NCBI GenBank assembly: GCA_014529385.2
Contig: CM043970.1
Location: forward strand, 41,283,279-41,347,278
Length of the DNA stretch: 64,000 bases
Direction: 5' to 3'
Source of the DNA: Adiantum capillus-veneris
Lineage: Eukaryota; Streptophyta; Polypodiopsida; Polypodiales; Pteridaceae
Part shown: piece after piece, positions 33,301 to 41,369 of the stretch
Position numbering within the stretch: position 1 is the stretch's first letter
Layout: every line of letters starts with the position of its first letter
The notes under the pieces: model-generated
What the model saw: the letters and a program-made list of their open reading frames with translations, nothing else
Databases searched by the model: none
What the model was told of the DNA's origin: nothing
Program-made: the position numbers and the translations under genes

Positions 33301-35214
33301 CTGATGAGAGCTTACGAAGCTAGGTTAAAGAACAACCAAACACAAGAACAGAGGTGGATGACATACCCAAACGCGGAATTGGAAAAGCAGAGACTTGAAA
33401 TGTGCCAGAGAATGATCGAGACTGCACAAGCCTTATTAGAACCACCAAAAGAAACAATGAATTGTGGAAAGGAAAACCCAATTCAGCAAGAGACTATCGT
33501 TTCACGGGTAGCTGAAAAGACTCCCAGTGCACAAAAGCCTGAAAATACACAAAAGGATGACCGCATAGTATTGAACACAACCGATCAGGAGATAGAGAGT
33601 TTTCATCCAGTCATACAGAGGTCTTACGGAAGAGATGAGGATTACAATGAATTTTGGAAACAAGTGAGAGAGGCAAACTTTGCAAACGAGCTAAGTTGCC
33701 AAGCTAATCAGACAAATTGGGAAAAGGACATCAGGAATCCTCCCATAGTGGAATTTGAGGCAGGATCTCAAGTGGACTTGGATCTGCAATCTTACTGGGG
33801 AGATGGGGGCTCTGTTAGAACAATGGAGAGCAAACCTCATTCACTGAATACCTTACCTTCATACTTAGGAGAGTATGAAGCAAAATCCGAGATTAGAGCA
33901 CTTCCCTCACGAAGAATCTCATCAGAAAAAGTCATGGACTCGCAAGGATTGATAGAGATCTTGTCAACACCAGTGACATGCACTATCACTCTAGCTGAGC
34001 TTTTGAGGCTAAGACCACATATGTGGACCACTGTAGGAAAATGCTTGGAGAAATTCGGGATAAAAGACCCAACATCGAGACTGCAAGAGGGTATACAAGA
34101 GCTGAGTAAACCACAAAAGAACGCTAAGCCTGTACCCTTAAACAAGGTCGGAGAGTATTGCGAAGGTGAAGAGGGGAATACAACCTTACCAGTTGAATTC
34201 CAAGGAGTGAACACGATGGCAATACTAGACAGCGGAGCTGGGGTAGCCATTGCTACAAAAGAAATCTGGAAAAAATGGGGGAAACCAGCAATAAGGAAGA
34301 CTAGGTTGAAACTCCAATTAGCAGATGGACACATGGAGAAACCTATGGGGTTATTAGAGAAAGTTGTAGTGACTTCTTGCGGCATTGAATACGAACATAC
34401 TTTTGCTATTGTCGATTTTGCCAAGGAGAATAACTATGATATCATATTGGGAAGACCATTCATGAGACAGTTGAAAATGGTCCAAGATTGGGGCTACGAT
34501 CACATATACTTGAGAAATATGGAAACCACTACACGTGTGAACCTGAAAGACCATAGCTACAAAGATGTGAACCGAACACCGGTAGAGGAGTTTGATTCAG
34601 CTACTTTGGCGGGATCCGAATTTCCAGCTTGGTTAGGTAAACCCAAGGAGTTATGGATGTGTGGAGCTTCGAAATGTGGAAGTCTGAAACGAGAAGAATG
34701 TGTTTTAGAAAGGGCTATCGAAGACGAAACTTATGTAGGAGAACCCTTTCCAGAGGACACGTTTGAACCATTAGAATGGACACACATTCTAGCAACCCTA
34801 GATGTTTGTGCAATTCCGGATGGTCCCACAACAAAATTTTGCGACAAGGACGGGTACGACGTGGTTCCGTATTTCATGTTGAGAACTGTACTCGAAAAAG
34901 AAACTGAAAAGAACGATACACTGGAAAAAGAAGATGAAGAAGAGGTGTTTCACGACATTCCCAATCATCCAGAGTGGGGAAATGAAGCAGACAACGAGTC
35001 AACGGACAATTCAAGCGGAAACGAAGAAACTATAACGGATGTCCGATTTTATGATTTTCCGAACCAAACTAAACAACGCCAGAAACACTATAGAGCAAAG
35101 AAAAAAACAAAAGGGGTTAGAACCAATCCGATGCCTAGAATAAGAGGAAAAAATCAATTCCTAATGCTAGTAAAGGCGAAGATTGTGTTAAGGATAAGAT
35201 TTCTGGAAGAATGA
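30373..35214 (+). CDS. giant element ORF1: gag with C-terminal aspartic protease
   Basis: 1613 codons, open throughout. Residues about 70-270 form an unrecognised N-terminal region ahead of the capsid. About 392-556 is a Retrotrans_gag domain (KYGGSGDPYAHVSLFKQVLR, GTALTWFQPM, YAFKQREHEKVKEASLRFKQ). A Pro-rich linker follows. Two CCHC-like knuckles sit at about 797 (CYKCGGDHLMNVC) and 822 (CTECGVTHFIEDC), both with three residues before His instead of four. Next comes a charged coiled-coil-like stretch. The protease at about 1283-1360 has ILDSGAGVAI with intact DSG and IILGRPFM. The product would form the particle and process itself. The start is the first ATG after the leader. ORF2 overlaps the stop by ATGA. 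Confidence 0.9.
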   Translation: MMNLRSGRNLQNNQPKQGEPTSVISTEGSVNQSWVQPLEPIFEGSVSDTSSERSYEIFTEHVEHLNLNNRKNMAAGSSNPSATMKLLFIKYQYDNEQGAKIYKDGMDRYCVKIEDRPSEFKDLVPVSYSGDRYLDDEGTMYLVVLNPNIVDKWGLMGTKAKIDEELEEKAPIMNFPNARLRRENETTRINTDNIYVGLYKYNNGEQDLYYRCEEPYTGELTDKKRLYVFTYTEGSEVKIAAYDKYGRQYSTMGKKELEGYTYFGGPLHQYYVTSSSHRPAPTTGVQNSMTTGGQRTQVADSFSQPWDSKLGPMGSLHSRESMETNRGSAVPIPTYTTPGPRFEAEPSHLPPSSRFRAEEPTRVTHEVHDARESFSRDTGAMRLVADHRRMRPSQVAKCMPKKYGGSGDPYAHVSLFKQVLRAEQITDFHTQYEGFGLTLEGTALTWFQPMNIGGFHDIDHLLREFAEEFSKRGIKHNTVSQIYAFKQREHEKVKEASLRFKQYIERCPVRERPQDDRLSVLFIEGLRNDTLKKDLHLKACTSFEQVTREALYLVDNCTVYGEVSADTDFASSSSSSVASETTTKKNVQTTTMPNVEQMIEDALKRMAPYQKPLPKTLKWCAIEQKWTNHPTEECYYNKGYVRERQYAPPAQLAPPQIHPVPRYPTGNVPGPMGIERPQPVLGQQPPLPGARPVGIRYAPTLENQEEQALVPVQAYYEESGAHMSPTVYYPPEEPKQPEPWGMIGNVGTPTVTSASDEERYNLDARTLMFIAHGGLTGQRPSYPQRTNQMGPRPALGPCYKCGGDHLMNVCPHTEIIRINAYCTECGVTHFIEDCSKNPNKVQKTTLNMLETIPTSSGSENETLIPTQVVTRAQAKKTTREPENGKLATEVVSQGPRSQKNTWKARKARMKLRKEREDAILAEELKRTKDRLEKLESQNGKREMSPERTKQKSIKETTSLSSGGSVLVDKVHEPLDALMRAYEARLKNNQTQEQRWMTYPNAELEKQRLEMCQRMIETAQALLEPPKETMNCGKENPIQQETIVSRVAEKTPSAQKPENTQKDDRIVLNTTDQEIESFHPVIQRSYGRDEDYNEFWKQVREANFANELSCQANQTNWEKDIRNPPIVEFEAGSQVDLDLQSYWGDGGSVRTMESKPHSLNTLPSYLGEYEAKSEIRALPSRRISSEKVMDSQGLIEILSTPVTCTITLAELLRLRPHMWTTVGKCLEKFGIKDPTSRLQEGIQELSKPQKNAKPVPLNKVGEYCEGEEGNTTLPVEFQGVNTMAILDSGAGVAIATKEIWKKWGKPAIRKTRLKLQLADGHMEKPMGLLEKVVVTSCGIEYEHTFAIVDFAKENNYDIILGRPFMRQLKMVQDWGYDHIYLRNMETTTRVNLKDHSYKDVNRTPVEEFDSATLAGSEFPAWLGKPKELWMCGASKCGSLKREECVLERAIEDETYVGEPFPEDTFEPLEWTHILATLDVCAIPDGPTTKFCDKDGYDVVPYFMLRTVLEKETEKNDTLEKEDEEEVFHDIPNHPEWGNEADNESTDNSSGNEETITDVRFYDFPNQTKQRQKHYRAKKKTKGVRTNPMPRIRGKNQFLMLVKAKIVLRIRFLEE
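35148..35154 (+). promoter_or_regulatory. candidate -1 ribosomal frameshift heptamer
   Basis: A AAA AAT in ORF1 phase (GGA AAA AAT) fits the X XXY YYZ rule. A -1 slip leads into an open frame that runs uninterrupted into ORF2 (IPNASKGEDCVKDKISGRM), about 57 nt before the ORF1 stop. This would make a Gag-PR-Pol fusion. Re-initiation at the overlapping ATGA is the alternative. Confidence 0.5.
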
Positions 35215-38200
35215 GAGGCAGTGATCAAAAGAGCTTACGAAAAGACAAAAGAGGCTCAAGAAATCAAGTTCAAAAGAATGGAACGAAAACTGAAACAGAA
35301 AAATCAGAAAAGAACAAGCGCAACAGAGAATACACGGAGTCCAAGTTAGAACGTAGAAACAAGTACAGAGAGCTCAAGAAAACTCTGAAGGAAGTTTGGA
35401 CGACAGAAATTGAGAGTGGAGAGGACGAAAACGTCAAAATCAAGGAAAACATGGATGTTCCCTCTCACTATAGGAAATTCACAATAGAGGATAGGAAGGT
35501 GATATTAACCCCACCTATTCGAGAGAGGAAGGAGAACGAATCTTATGACGGACCGGAGGATGCAAAAAAAGTTGATTTAGCAGCTCCAGGTGAGACGCCT
35601 AGACCGGTGTACATAGCCACAGATTTGTCTCCAGGCGAGGAAGAGAGACTTTTGAGTCTTCTCAGAGAGTACAGGGATGTGTTTGCATGGTCTTATAAGG
35701 ACTTAAAGGGAGTTGACCCATCGATATGCCAACACTCAATCCCACTGAAACAAGACGCAAAGCCTAGCAGACAGAGACCATACACATATAATGATACTTT
35801 TGCTAAGCGAATCAAGGAAGAGATAGATAAGCTAATGGAAGCTGAATTCATATACGAGATTGAACACACTGATTGGGTATCTCCGATTGTGGTAGTACCT
35901 AAGAAGAACGGAAAACTCCGAGTGTGTGTCAACTTAAAGAAAGTGAATGCTGCAACAATCAGGGACAATTATCCCCTGCCGATAACTGATCATGTTCTAG
36001 AGCGTGTATCAGGGAAAACAACATACTCCTTTCTTGATGGTTTTTCAGGATATAACCAGCTAGCCATAGCACTGGAAGATCAACATAAAACAGCTTTTGC
36101 AACGGAGTGGGGAATTTATGCTTATCGGGTTATGCCTTTTGGTCTAACCAATGCTCCCGCAACCTTCCAGAGGCTGATGACGCATGCTTTCAAAGAATAC
36201 TTAAGGTTGTTTCTCGAAATATACATGGATGACTTATGTGTACATTCTCTACTGAGAGATGAGCATCTAGAACACCTAAGAAAAGTATTTGAGAAATGTA
36301 GGACATATCGCATTTGTCTCAATCCTGAGAAATGTGTGTTTATGGTCCGACAGGGCAGAATTCTGGGACATATTGTCTCACAAAACGGAATATCCACGGA
36401 TTTAGAGAAGATAAAAGTTATAGTGGATATGCCTAGACCAACCAATGCGAAACAAGTACAGAGCTTTATGGGACATTGTGGATATTATAGACGATTCATT
36501 TACATGTACGCTATAATAGGCCAACCACTTTACAGGCTAATAGTGAACTTTGAATGGACAGAGGAGTGTGAGGAATCGTTCAAGAAATTGAAAGAGGCAC
36601 TCATTACTGCTCCAGTCTTGAAATCACCAGATTGGGAGAAGATATTCCATGTGCATATAGATGCTTCGGCATATGCAATAGGATGCATTCTGGCTCAGCC
36701 AGAAGAAGGAAACATGGATTTTCCTATCTGTTACGCCAGTCGACAGCTCAACCATGCAGAGAAGAATTACACCACAACAGAGCGAGAAGGATTAGGAATG
36801 ATCTATGCTGTGAAGAAATTTCGGCATTATCTTCTAGCCAACAAGTTTGTGTTTTTTACGGATCACCAAGCCTTGCTCTACCTAGTGAATAAACCATGCA
36901 ATACCGGGAGAATAGTGAGATGGTTCATTATCTTACTGGAATTCGACTTCACGGTAGTAGTAAAGAAAGGAAAAACACATCTTAGAGCTGATCATCTTTC
37001 GCGATTGACGAATGGAGAAGACCCTATAGGAGTAGATGACGACATGCCAGACGCGTACTTGTTCAACATAGAAATGATACCTAAGTGGTCTCAAAATGTC
37101 GTTAACCTATTAACCTATGGAGGAGAGTTCGATAGAAGAGAATACAACCTGAAACATATTGCTATTCAGCAATCCAAGAATCTTCAATTGATTGCAGGAA
37201 GGTTGTATCAATTGGGAAATGATCATGTTTTACGACTATGCATCAATCCTGAGGAATATAATATATATCTGCGCGAAGCACATGTTCAGGAATGTGCATT
37301 TCATTGTTCAAGAAGGAACACATATAGGAATTTGTTACAATTGGGAGTCTATTGGCCAGGAATGAAAGAAAGCGTACATGAATATGTCACTGTATGTATT
37401 GTATGTTCATCAAAACCGCCAGCCGAGTATTCGACATTATATCAGATAATGATCGCTCCAGAATGGAGTCAGTATATTGTTGAATATCTCACAAATAGAA
37501 CTTTTCCAGAAGGAACGTCAAAAGCTCGTCAGAAATCTGTAGAGACAGAAGCTAGAGATTACGCTTTAATAGGAGATCAACTCTATAAGAGAGGTAAAGA
37601 CAACCAGCTTAGGATTTGCGCATCAGAGTCTGAGTATGTGATAATCCTGGAGCAAGCTCATGGAGGAGTAGGTGGAGGCCATTTCTCAGGTGATAAGACA
37701 ACAAAACTTGTCTTAGCCGCAGGAATATGGTGGCCAACATTACATATGGACGCTGAGGAATACGTTAAACGGTGTGATGACTGTCAGCGGACCAAAGTAC
37801 CACTTAAAAGAGATGATATGCCGCTTAGACCAATGATGGGGGCAAGAGCTTTTGCAAAATGGGGGATTGATTATGTCGGACCCATTTCACCTCCTGCATA
37901 TAAGACTCATGCACAATACATCATTGTGGCTACAGACTATCTAACAAAGTGGGTCGAAGCAAAGGCAACTCAAAAAGCAGATGCCAGGACCACGGCACAA
38001 TTTCTGTATGAATACGTCTTTGTACGATATGGATTGCCAATAGAAATTGTGAGTGATCGAGGCACACATTTTATAAATGAAGTGATAAAGATCCTTCTAG
38101 ATGAATTCATGGTAATCCATAGGAAATCAGCCCCGTATCATCCACAAGCAAACGGACAAGCTGAAGCAACAAACAAAACCATATGCACGGTCCTCACGAA

Positions 38201-38600
38201 GATTGTATCTGAGTCGAGAACTGACTGGGACCAAAAGTTGCATTCAACATTATGGGCATATAGGGTAGCATATAAAACATCAATAGGAACGACCCCATAT
38301 AACATGGTTTTTGGGCTAAATGCTATCTTGCCAATAGAATTCTTGATTTCAACCTTAAGGGTGGCTAAGGATCTAGAGTGGACAGGGCACGAGCTTTCTG
38401 ATAGAATAGATGACCTGGAAAAGCTAGACGAGCTTCGCCTAAAAGCAGTAGCTTCTATCTACGCTCAAAAAAGGCGACAAAAGGAATTTTTTGATAAGCA
38501 TGTGCGGACTAAAGAGTTTAAAGTTGGGGACTATGTCCTAGTTTACACTCTGAAACAGCATGCTAAGAAGCTTAAAAGCGAGGGATGGGACCTCTGGTGA
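35211..38600 (+). CDS. giant element ORF2: RT, RNase H, duplicated zinc module, integrase
   Basis: 1129 codons. RT is at about residues 150-420 (DWVSPIVVVPKKNGKLRVCV, SFLDGFSGYNQ, active site IYMDDLCVHS with YMDD at 338-341). RNase H is at about 478-597 (FHVHIDASAYAIG, TTEREGLGMIYAVKKFRHYL, FFTDHQALLYL). Then follow two H2C2 zinc-binding modules, about 690-733 (EAHVQECAFHCS to CIVCSSK) and 815-858 (QAHGGVGGGHFSGD to CDDCQRT). The integrase core is at about 883-1000 (WGIDYVGP, IVSDRGTHF, ANGQAEATNKT: intact D, D, E). It contains no second RNase H. The frame breaks at GDYVLVYTLKQHAKKLKSEG and resumes as ORF3. Confidence 0.93.
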   Translation: MRGSDQKSLRKDKRGSRNQVQKNGTKTETEKSEKNKRNREYTESKLERRNKYRELKKTLKEVWTTEIESGEDENVKIKENMDVPSHYRKFTIEDRKVILTPPIRERKENESYDGPEDAKKVDLAAPGETPRPVYIATDLSPGEEERLLSLLREYRDVFAWSYKDLKGVDPSICQHSIPLKQDAKPSRQRPYTYNDTFAKRIKEEIDKLMEAEFIYEIEHTDWVSPIVVVPKKNGKLRVCVNLKKVNAATIRDNYPLPITDHVLERVSGKTTYSFLDGFSGYNQLAIALEDQHKTAFATEWGIYAYRVMPFGLTNAPATFQRLMTHAFKEYLRLFLEIYMDDLCVHSLLRDEHLEHLRKVFEKCRTYRICLNPEKCVFMVRQGRILGHIVSQNGISTDLEKIKVIVDMPRPTNAKQVQSFMGHCGYYRRFIYMYAIIGQPLYRLIVNFEWTEECEESFKKLKEALITAPVLKSPDWEKIFHVHIDASAYAIGCILAQPEEGNMDFPICYASRQLNHAEKNYTTTEREGLGMIYAVKKFRHYLLANKFVFFTDHQALLYLVNKPCNTGRIVRWFIILLEFDFTVVVKKGKTHLRADHLSRLTNGEDPIGVDDDMPDAYLFNIEMIPKWSQNVVNLLTYGGEFDRREYNLKHIAIQQSKNLQLIAGRLYQLGNDHVLRLCINPEEYNIYLREAHVQECAFHCSRRNTYRNLLQLGVYWPGMKESVHEYVTVCIVCSSKPPAEYSTLYQIMIAPEWSQYIVEYLTNRTFPEGTSKARQKSVETEARDYALIGDQLYKRGKDNQLRICASESEYVIILEQAHGGVGGGHFSGDKTTKLVLAAGIWWPTLHMDAEEYVKRCDDCQRTKVPLKRDDMPLRPMMGARAFAKWGIDYVGPISPPAYKTHAQYIIVATDYLTKWVEAKATQKADARTTAQFLYEYVFVRYGLPIEIVSDRGTHFINEVIKILLDEFMVIHRKSAPYHPQANGQAEATNKTICTVLTKIVSESRTDWDQKLHSTLWAYRVAYKTSIGTTPYNMVFGLNAILPIEFLISTLRVAKDLEWTGHELSDRIDDLEKLDELRLKAVASIYAQKRRQKEFFDKHVRTKEFKVGDYVLVYTLKQHAKKLKSEGWDLW

Positions 38601-39976
38601 TTAAAGATCTATCACCAAGTGGAGCCGTCAAGCTTGCTACATTAGACGGAGAAGAAATGCCCAATTGGATTAGTGGATGCAGAGTGAAAAAGTATCTGTT
38701 GCCGCTAACACAAGACATGCTTCTCAAAATACATCAAGAAAAGCTGCGTGTCAAAAAAAAGAAAAAGATTGTAGAGGAAGCGCAAGCCGAGGCGAAGGAA
38801 AGAATGGAGAAAAGAAGACTACTGCGTCAGAAACAGCGCAATGAAGGAGCAATACGAATAAACGCAGTTAGTATAACAGAAATGGGGAATGACAAAGAAG
38901 AACCCATCATTGAATGCAAAGTAGGGACCAACCAAATCAAAGCCAGAGCACTATTGGATTCAGGAGCTCAAGCTAACCTACTTTCACTCAGTTTGTATAG
39001 ACAATTGACAAATGACACTAAATTACAAACTGCCAAGCAAGAGTTAAAAAGTTACTCTGAGAATTCAATCAAAACTGTCGGATGCACAGTTTTACATATA
39101 CAGATTAACCAGTATGTGTATCCTCATATGTTTTACGTGGTTGAAGACCAAGCTACACAACATCCATTATTGCTAGGACAACCATGGCAGAAGCAATACA
39201 ATGCAATGATTGACTGGAGTTCTAAATCAGTGCTTATCAAATACGAAGGTGAAAGTCAATCAGTTAAGTTCACCAAAGGAGCAGAGCCAACTCCAAAGGA
39301 AGAATCCACGGACAAGGGCAAACAACAAACAGAGAAAAAGAAGAAGCAATGGCAACCAAAAGTTTCTACACAACTGGATTGCTCGTCGACAAGGAACTCT
39401 CAACATTGGATATGGAAGACAAGCAATAATATAACAGCTCAACCTTGGGATAAAACGGAGTCAACGTTGGTATGGAGACCAAAAAAGGCTGTGCCAGAAA
39501 ACACAAACAGAGTCTTCGATACCAGACAACAGAGTGATTCCAGACAATCAAGGACAGTGAAACAGATCTGGATTCCAAAGAAGTTCATGACGGCACAAAG
39601 CTATAGCAAGCAAATTTGGATCCCAAAGATTTGTAAACAGGAATTCCCTTCAGTACAAGCCACGGAAACTCCTAGGTATTTCAAGGCGAGGAAATCAACA
39701 CACAGAACAAAGCAGGTTTGGGTCGCAAAGAGTTTGTGGCAAGCACAAGCAAAGCGGAAGCAGATTTGGATTGTGAAAAAAGACAACAAGGTAACGAAGA
39801 ATCCATCTACTGATTCTACTACCAAATTGCCAAAACCAACCCAAAACCCGACCACCAATCCATCAATCAAACAAAGAGAAGCTTTATTGGAAAGAATGTT
39901 GTATCGTCGCTCTACAATTACATTGGGAATTTATGACCAAAACAACTACAAGGCTTCGCCCACAGACACTTCATAG
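38585..39976 (+). CDS. giant element ORF3: integrase tail, second aspartic protease, W-x-x-K repeats
   Basis: 463 codons. The first 45 complete the pol C-terminus (MGPLVIKDLSPSGAVKLATL, RVKKYLLPL), so ORF2 and ORF3 were one protein and probably lost one base near 38580. A Lys/Glu/Arg helix precedes a complete retropepsin-like domain at about residues 105-215, with ARALLDSGAQANLLSLSLY (DSG at 125-127) and LLLGQPWQKQYNAMIDWS. Residues about 250-400 carry a loose repeat: KKQWQPK, STLVWRPKK, VKQIWIPKK, SKQIWIPK, TKQVWVAK, RKQIWIVKK. The repeats' function is unknown. Basic and aromatic spacing suggests nucleic-acid or protein binding. Confidence 0.85.
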   Translation: MGPLVIKDLSPSGAVKLATLDGEEMPNWISGCRVKKYLLPLTQDMLLKIHQEKLRVKKKKKIVEEAQAEAKERMEKRRLLRQKQRNEGAIRINAVSITEMGNDKEEPIIECKVGTNQIKARALLDSGAQANLLSLSLYRQLTNDTKLQTAKQELKSYSENSIKTVGCTVLHIQINQYVYPHMFYVVEDQATQHPLLLGQPWQKQYNAMIDWSSKSVLIKYEGESQSVKFTKGAEPTPKEESTDKGKQQTEKKKKQWQPKVSTQLDCSSTRNSQHWIWKTSNNITAQPWDKTESTLVWRPKKAVPENTNRVFDTRQQSDSRQSRTVKQIWIPKKFMTAQSYSKQIWIPKICKQEFPSVQATETPRYFKARKSTHRTKQVWVAKSLWQAQAKRKQIWIVKKDNKVTKNPSTDSTTKLPKPTQNPTTNPSIKQREALLERMLYRRSTITLGIYDQNNYKASPTDTS

Positions 39977-40050
39977 TCGTCCGGGAGGACTCAGACTAGG
40001 AGGGGGGGAGGTATACAGGAGCTACAAAGCAGCTACAAGCGGGAAAAACA

Positions 40051-40086
40051 AAGAAAAGAATAGACGGTGATGGTCCTAATGACAAG
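40051..40086 (+). repeat. 36-bp direct repeat, copy 1 (copy 2 at 40191-40226)
   Basis: Both copies read AAGAAAAGAA then (T/G)AGACGGTGATGGTCC and on through TAATGACAAG, with a single mismatch and a 140-bp offset. Confidence 0.9.
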
Positions 40087-40190
40087 TAAAAGAAATTTTG
40101 GCTTCAATTTGCTATTTTCCTTTATTTTTTATGATTTTCTTAATAAAAGTAAAAGAAAAATAAAAAAGCAGGTGAAATGAGATCGGAAAA

Positions 40191-40226
40191 AAGAAAAGAA
40201 GAGACGGTGATGGTCCTAATGACAAG
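40191..40226 (+). repeat. 36-bp direct repeat, copy 2 (copy 1 at 40051-40086)
   Basis: Second copy of the 36-bp spacer repeat. Confidence 0.9.
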
Positions 40227-41369
40227 GGCAACCCATGATAAAAATTGGGTACAATTCTGAAAAAGTTGCGGAAGCCCGAAATGACAATATTTTGGCAAAG
40301 TGGACAGATTTCTCAGAAACAGGTCAAAAGGAGTCCAAATTGAGAAATTTCAAATCCTAAAGTGCATTTCACGACGAGATAGGAGCACATGTCAAATTTG
40401 GTAACAAGTGATCCGGGAAGCCCGAAGTTAAGTATTTTTCACTTCACTATCAAGCTCATTTCCACTATTACCTTCTTGGAGAGAGCAAAGAGCACACAGG
40501 AGCATCCGACCTTCTACCGCCTTCTACGACTGCTACAAGAGCTCAGAGGACACCAGACATGAGAGGTAGACTCGTTGCCATAAGCTTTTGATGCTTATCG
40601 TTAACTTTTGTCACGAAAACTCACCAAAACCAAGAAACAAGAGCAGACGGGGAATGGGGAAGAACGCTAGGTAGGGGCACAACCGCCTAACCAAACCTTG
40701 CAAGAACTTAGAGGTGGGTTACCCTAGTATAGGAGATGAGTTTCTAACACTCAAAGCTCGAGAAAGAACGACTGAAAAAACCCTAGGTCAACAGAGCCTG
40801 CAAGAGGCAAACAGAAAAAAGTTGTCGGAACGACACAAAACTTCTCAGGAAGCTTAACAACATCGAGGGCAATGCAACCATGGAGTATCTCCGGGTTTGG
40901 ATCACCAAAAGTAGGTCGGAACAACCGATTCTGCGGACACACAAAGCGTCATTTTGGCATAACGGCTAAAATTGACGACCAAATGACATGAAACTTCACA
41001 AGCAGCTTCAAATATATATGGATGACTTATGTTTGCAAGCAAAACCCAAAAGAAAGCTGATTCACTTACCGATGGTGAAAAAGACGCTTTCGGGCAACCA
41101 AATGGAGAAAGATGGAGAACGGGGAGCCAAAGTCAAGTTCAACCAAATAGGTGGCTTCACAACATATCCAATGAGCTGGAAATGCAACTCTCGAGAAGAA
41201 AAGTTGAAGAAATTCAACTCCAAGGCAAAAAACGACTTCGGAGACTGAAATGCCTATAAGGGGGCTTTTTAGCTAAACTGATGACTTTTTAAGTTGAAAA
41301 CTAGTTAGCAGGGCTTAGGGCACTAGCACAAAGCATTCTTTGCACAAAAAAACCAACATTTCAAGAAAA

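Noticed and set aside
33837-34424. 195-codon minus-strand frame within ORF1
   Set aside because: It is the antisense shadow of the conserved protease-coding region.
38585-38600. Programmed frameshift between ORF2 and ORF3
   Set aside because: No X XXY YYZ heptamer is in phase at the overlap. A one-base loss in the integrase tail explains the break better.
40988-41259. Two overlapping small frames in the spacer, one with YMDD
   Set aside because: Codon content and lack of homology beyond the YMDD patch argue against genes; the nucleotide match is kept as a low-interest finding.
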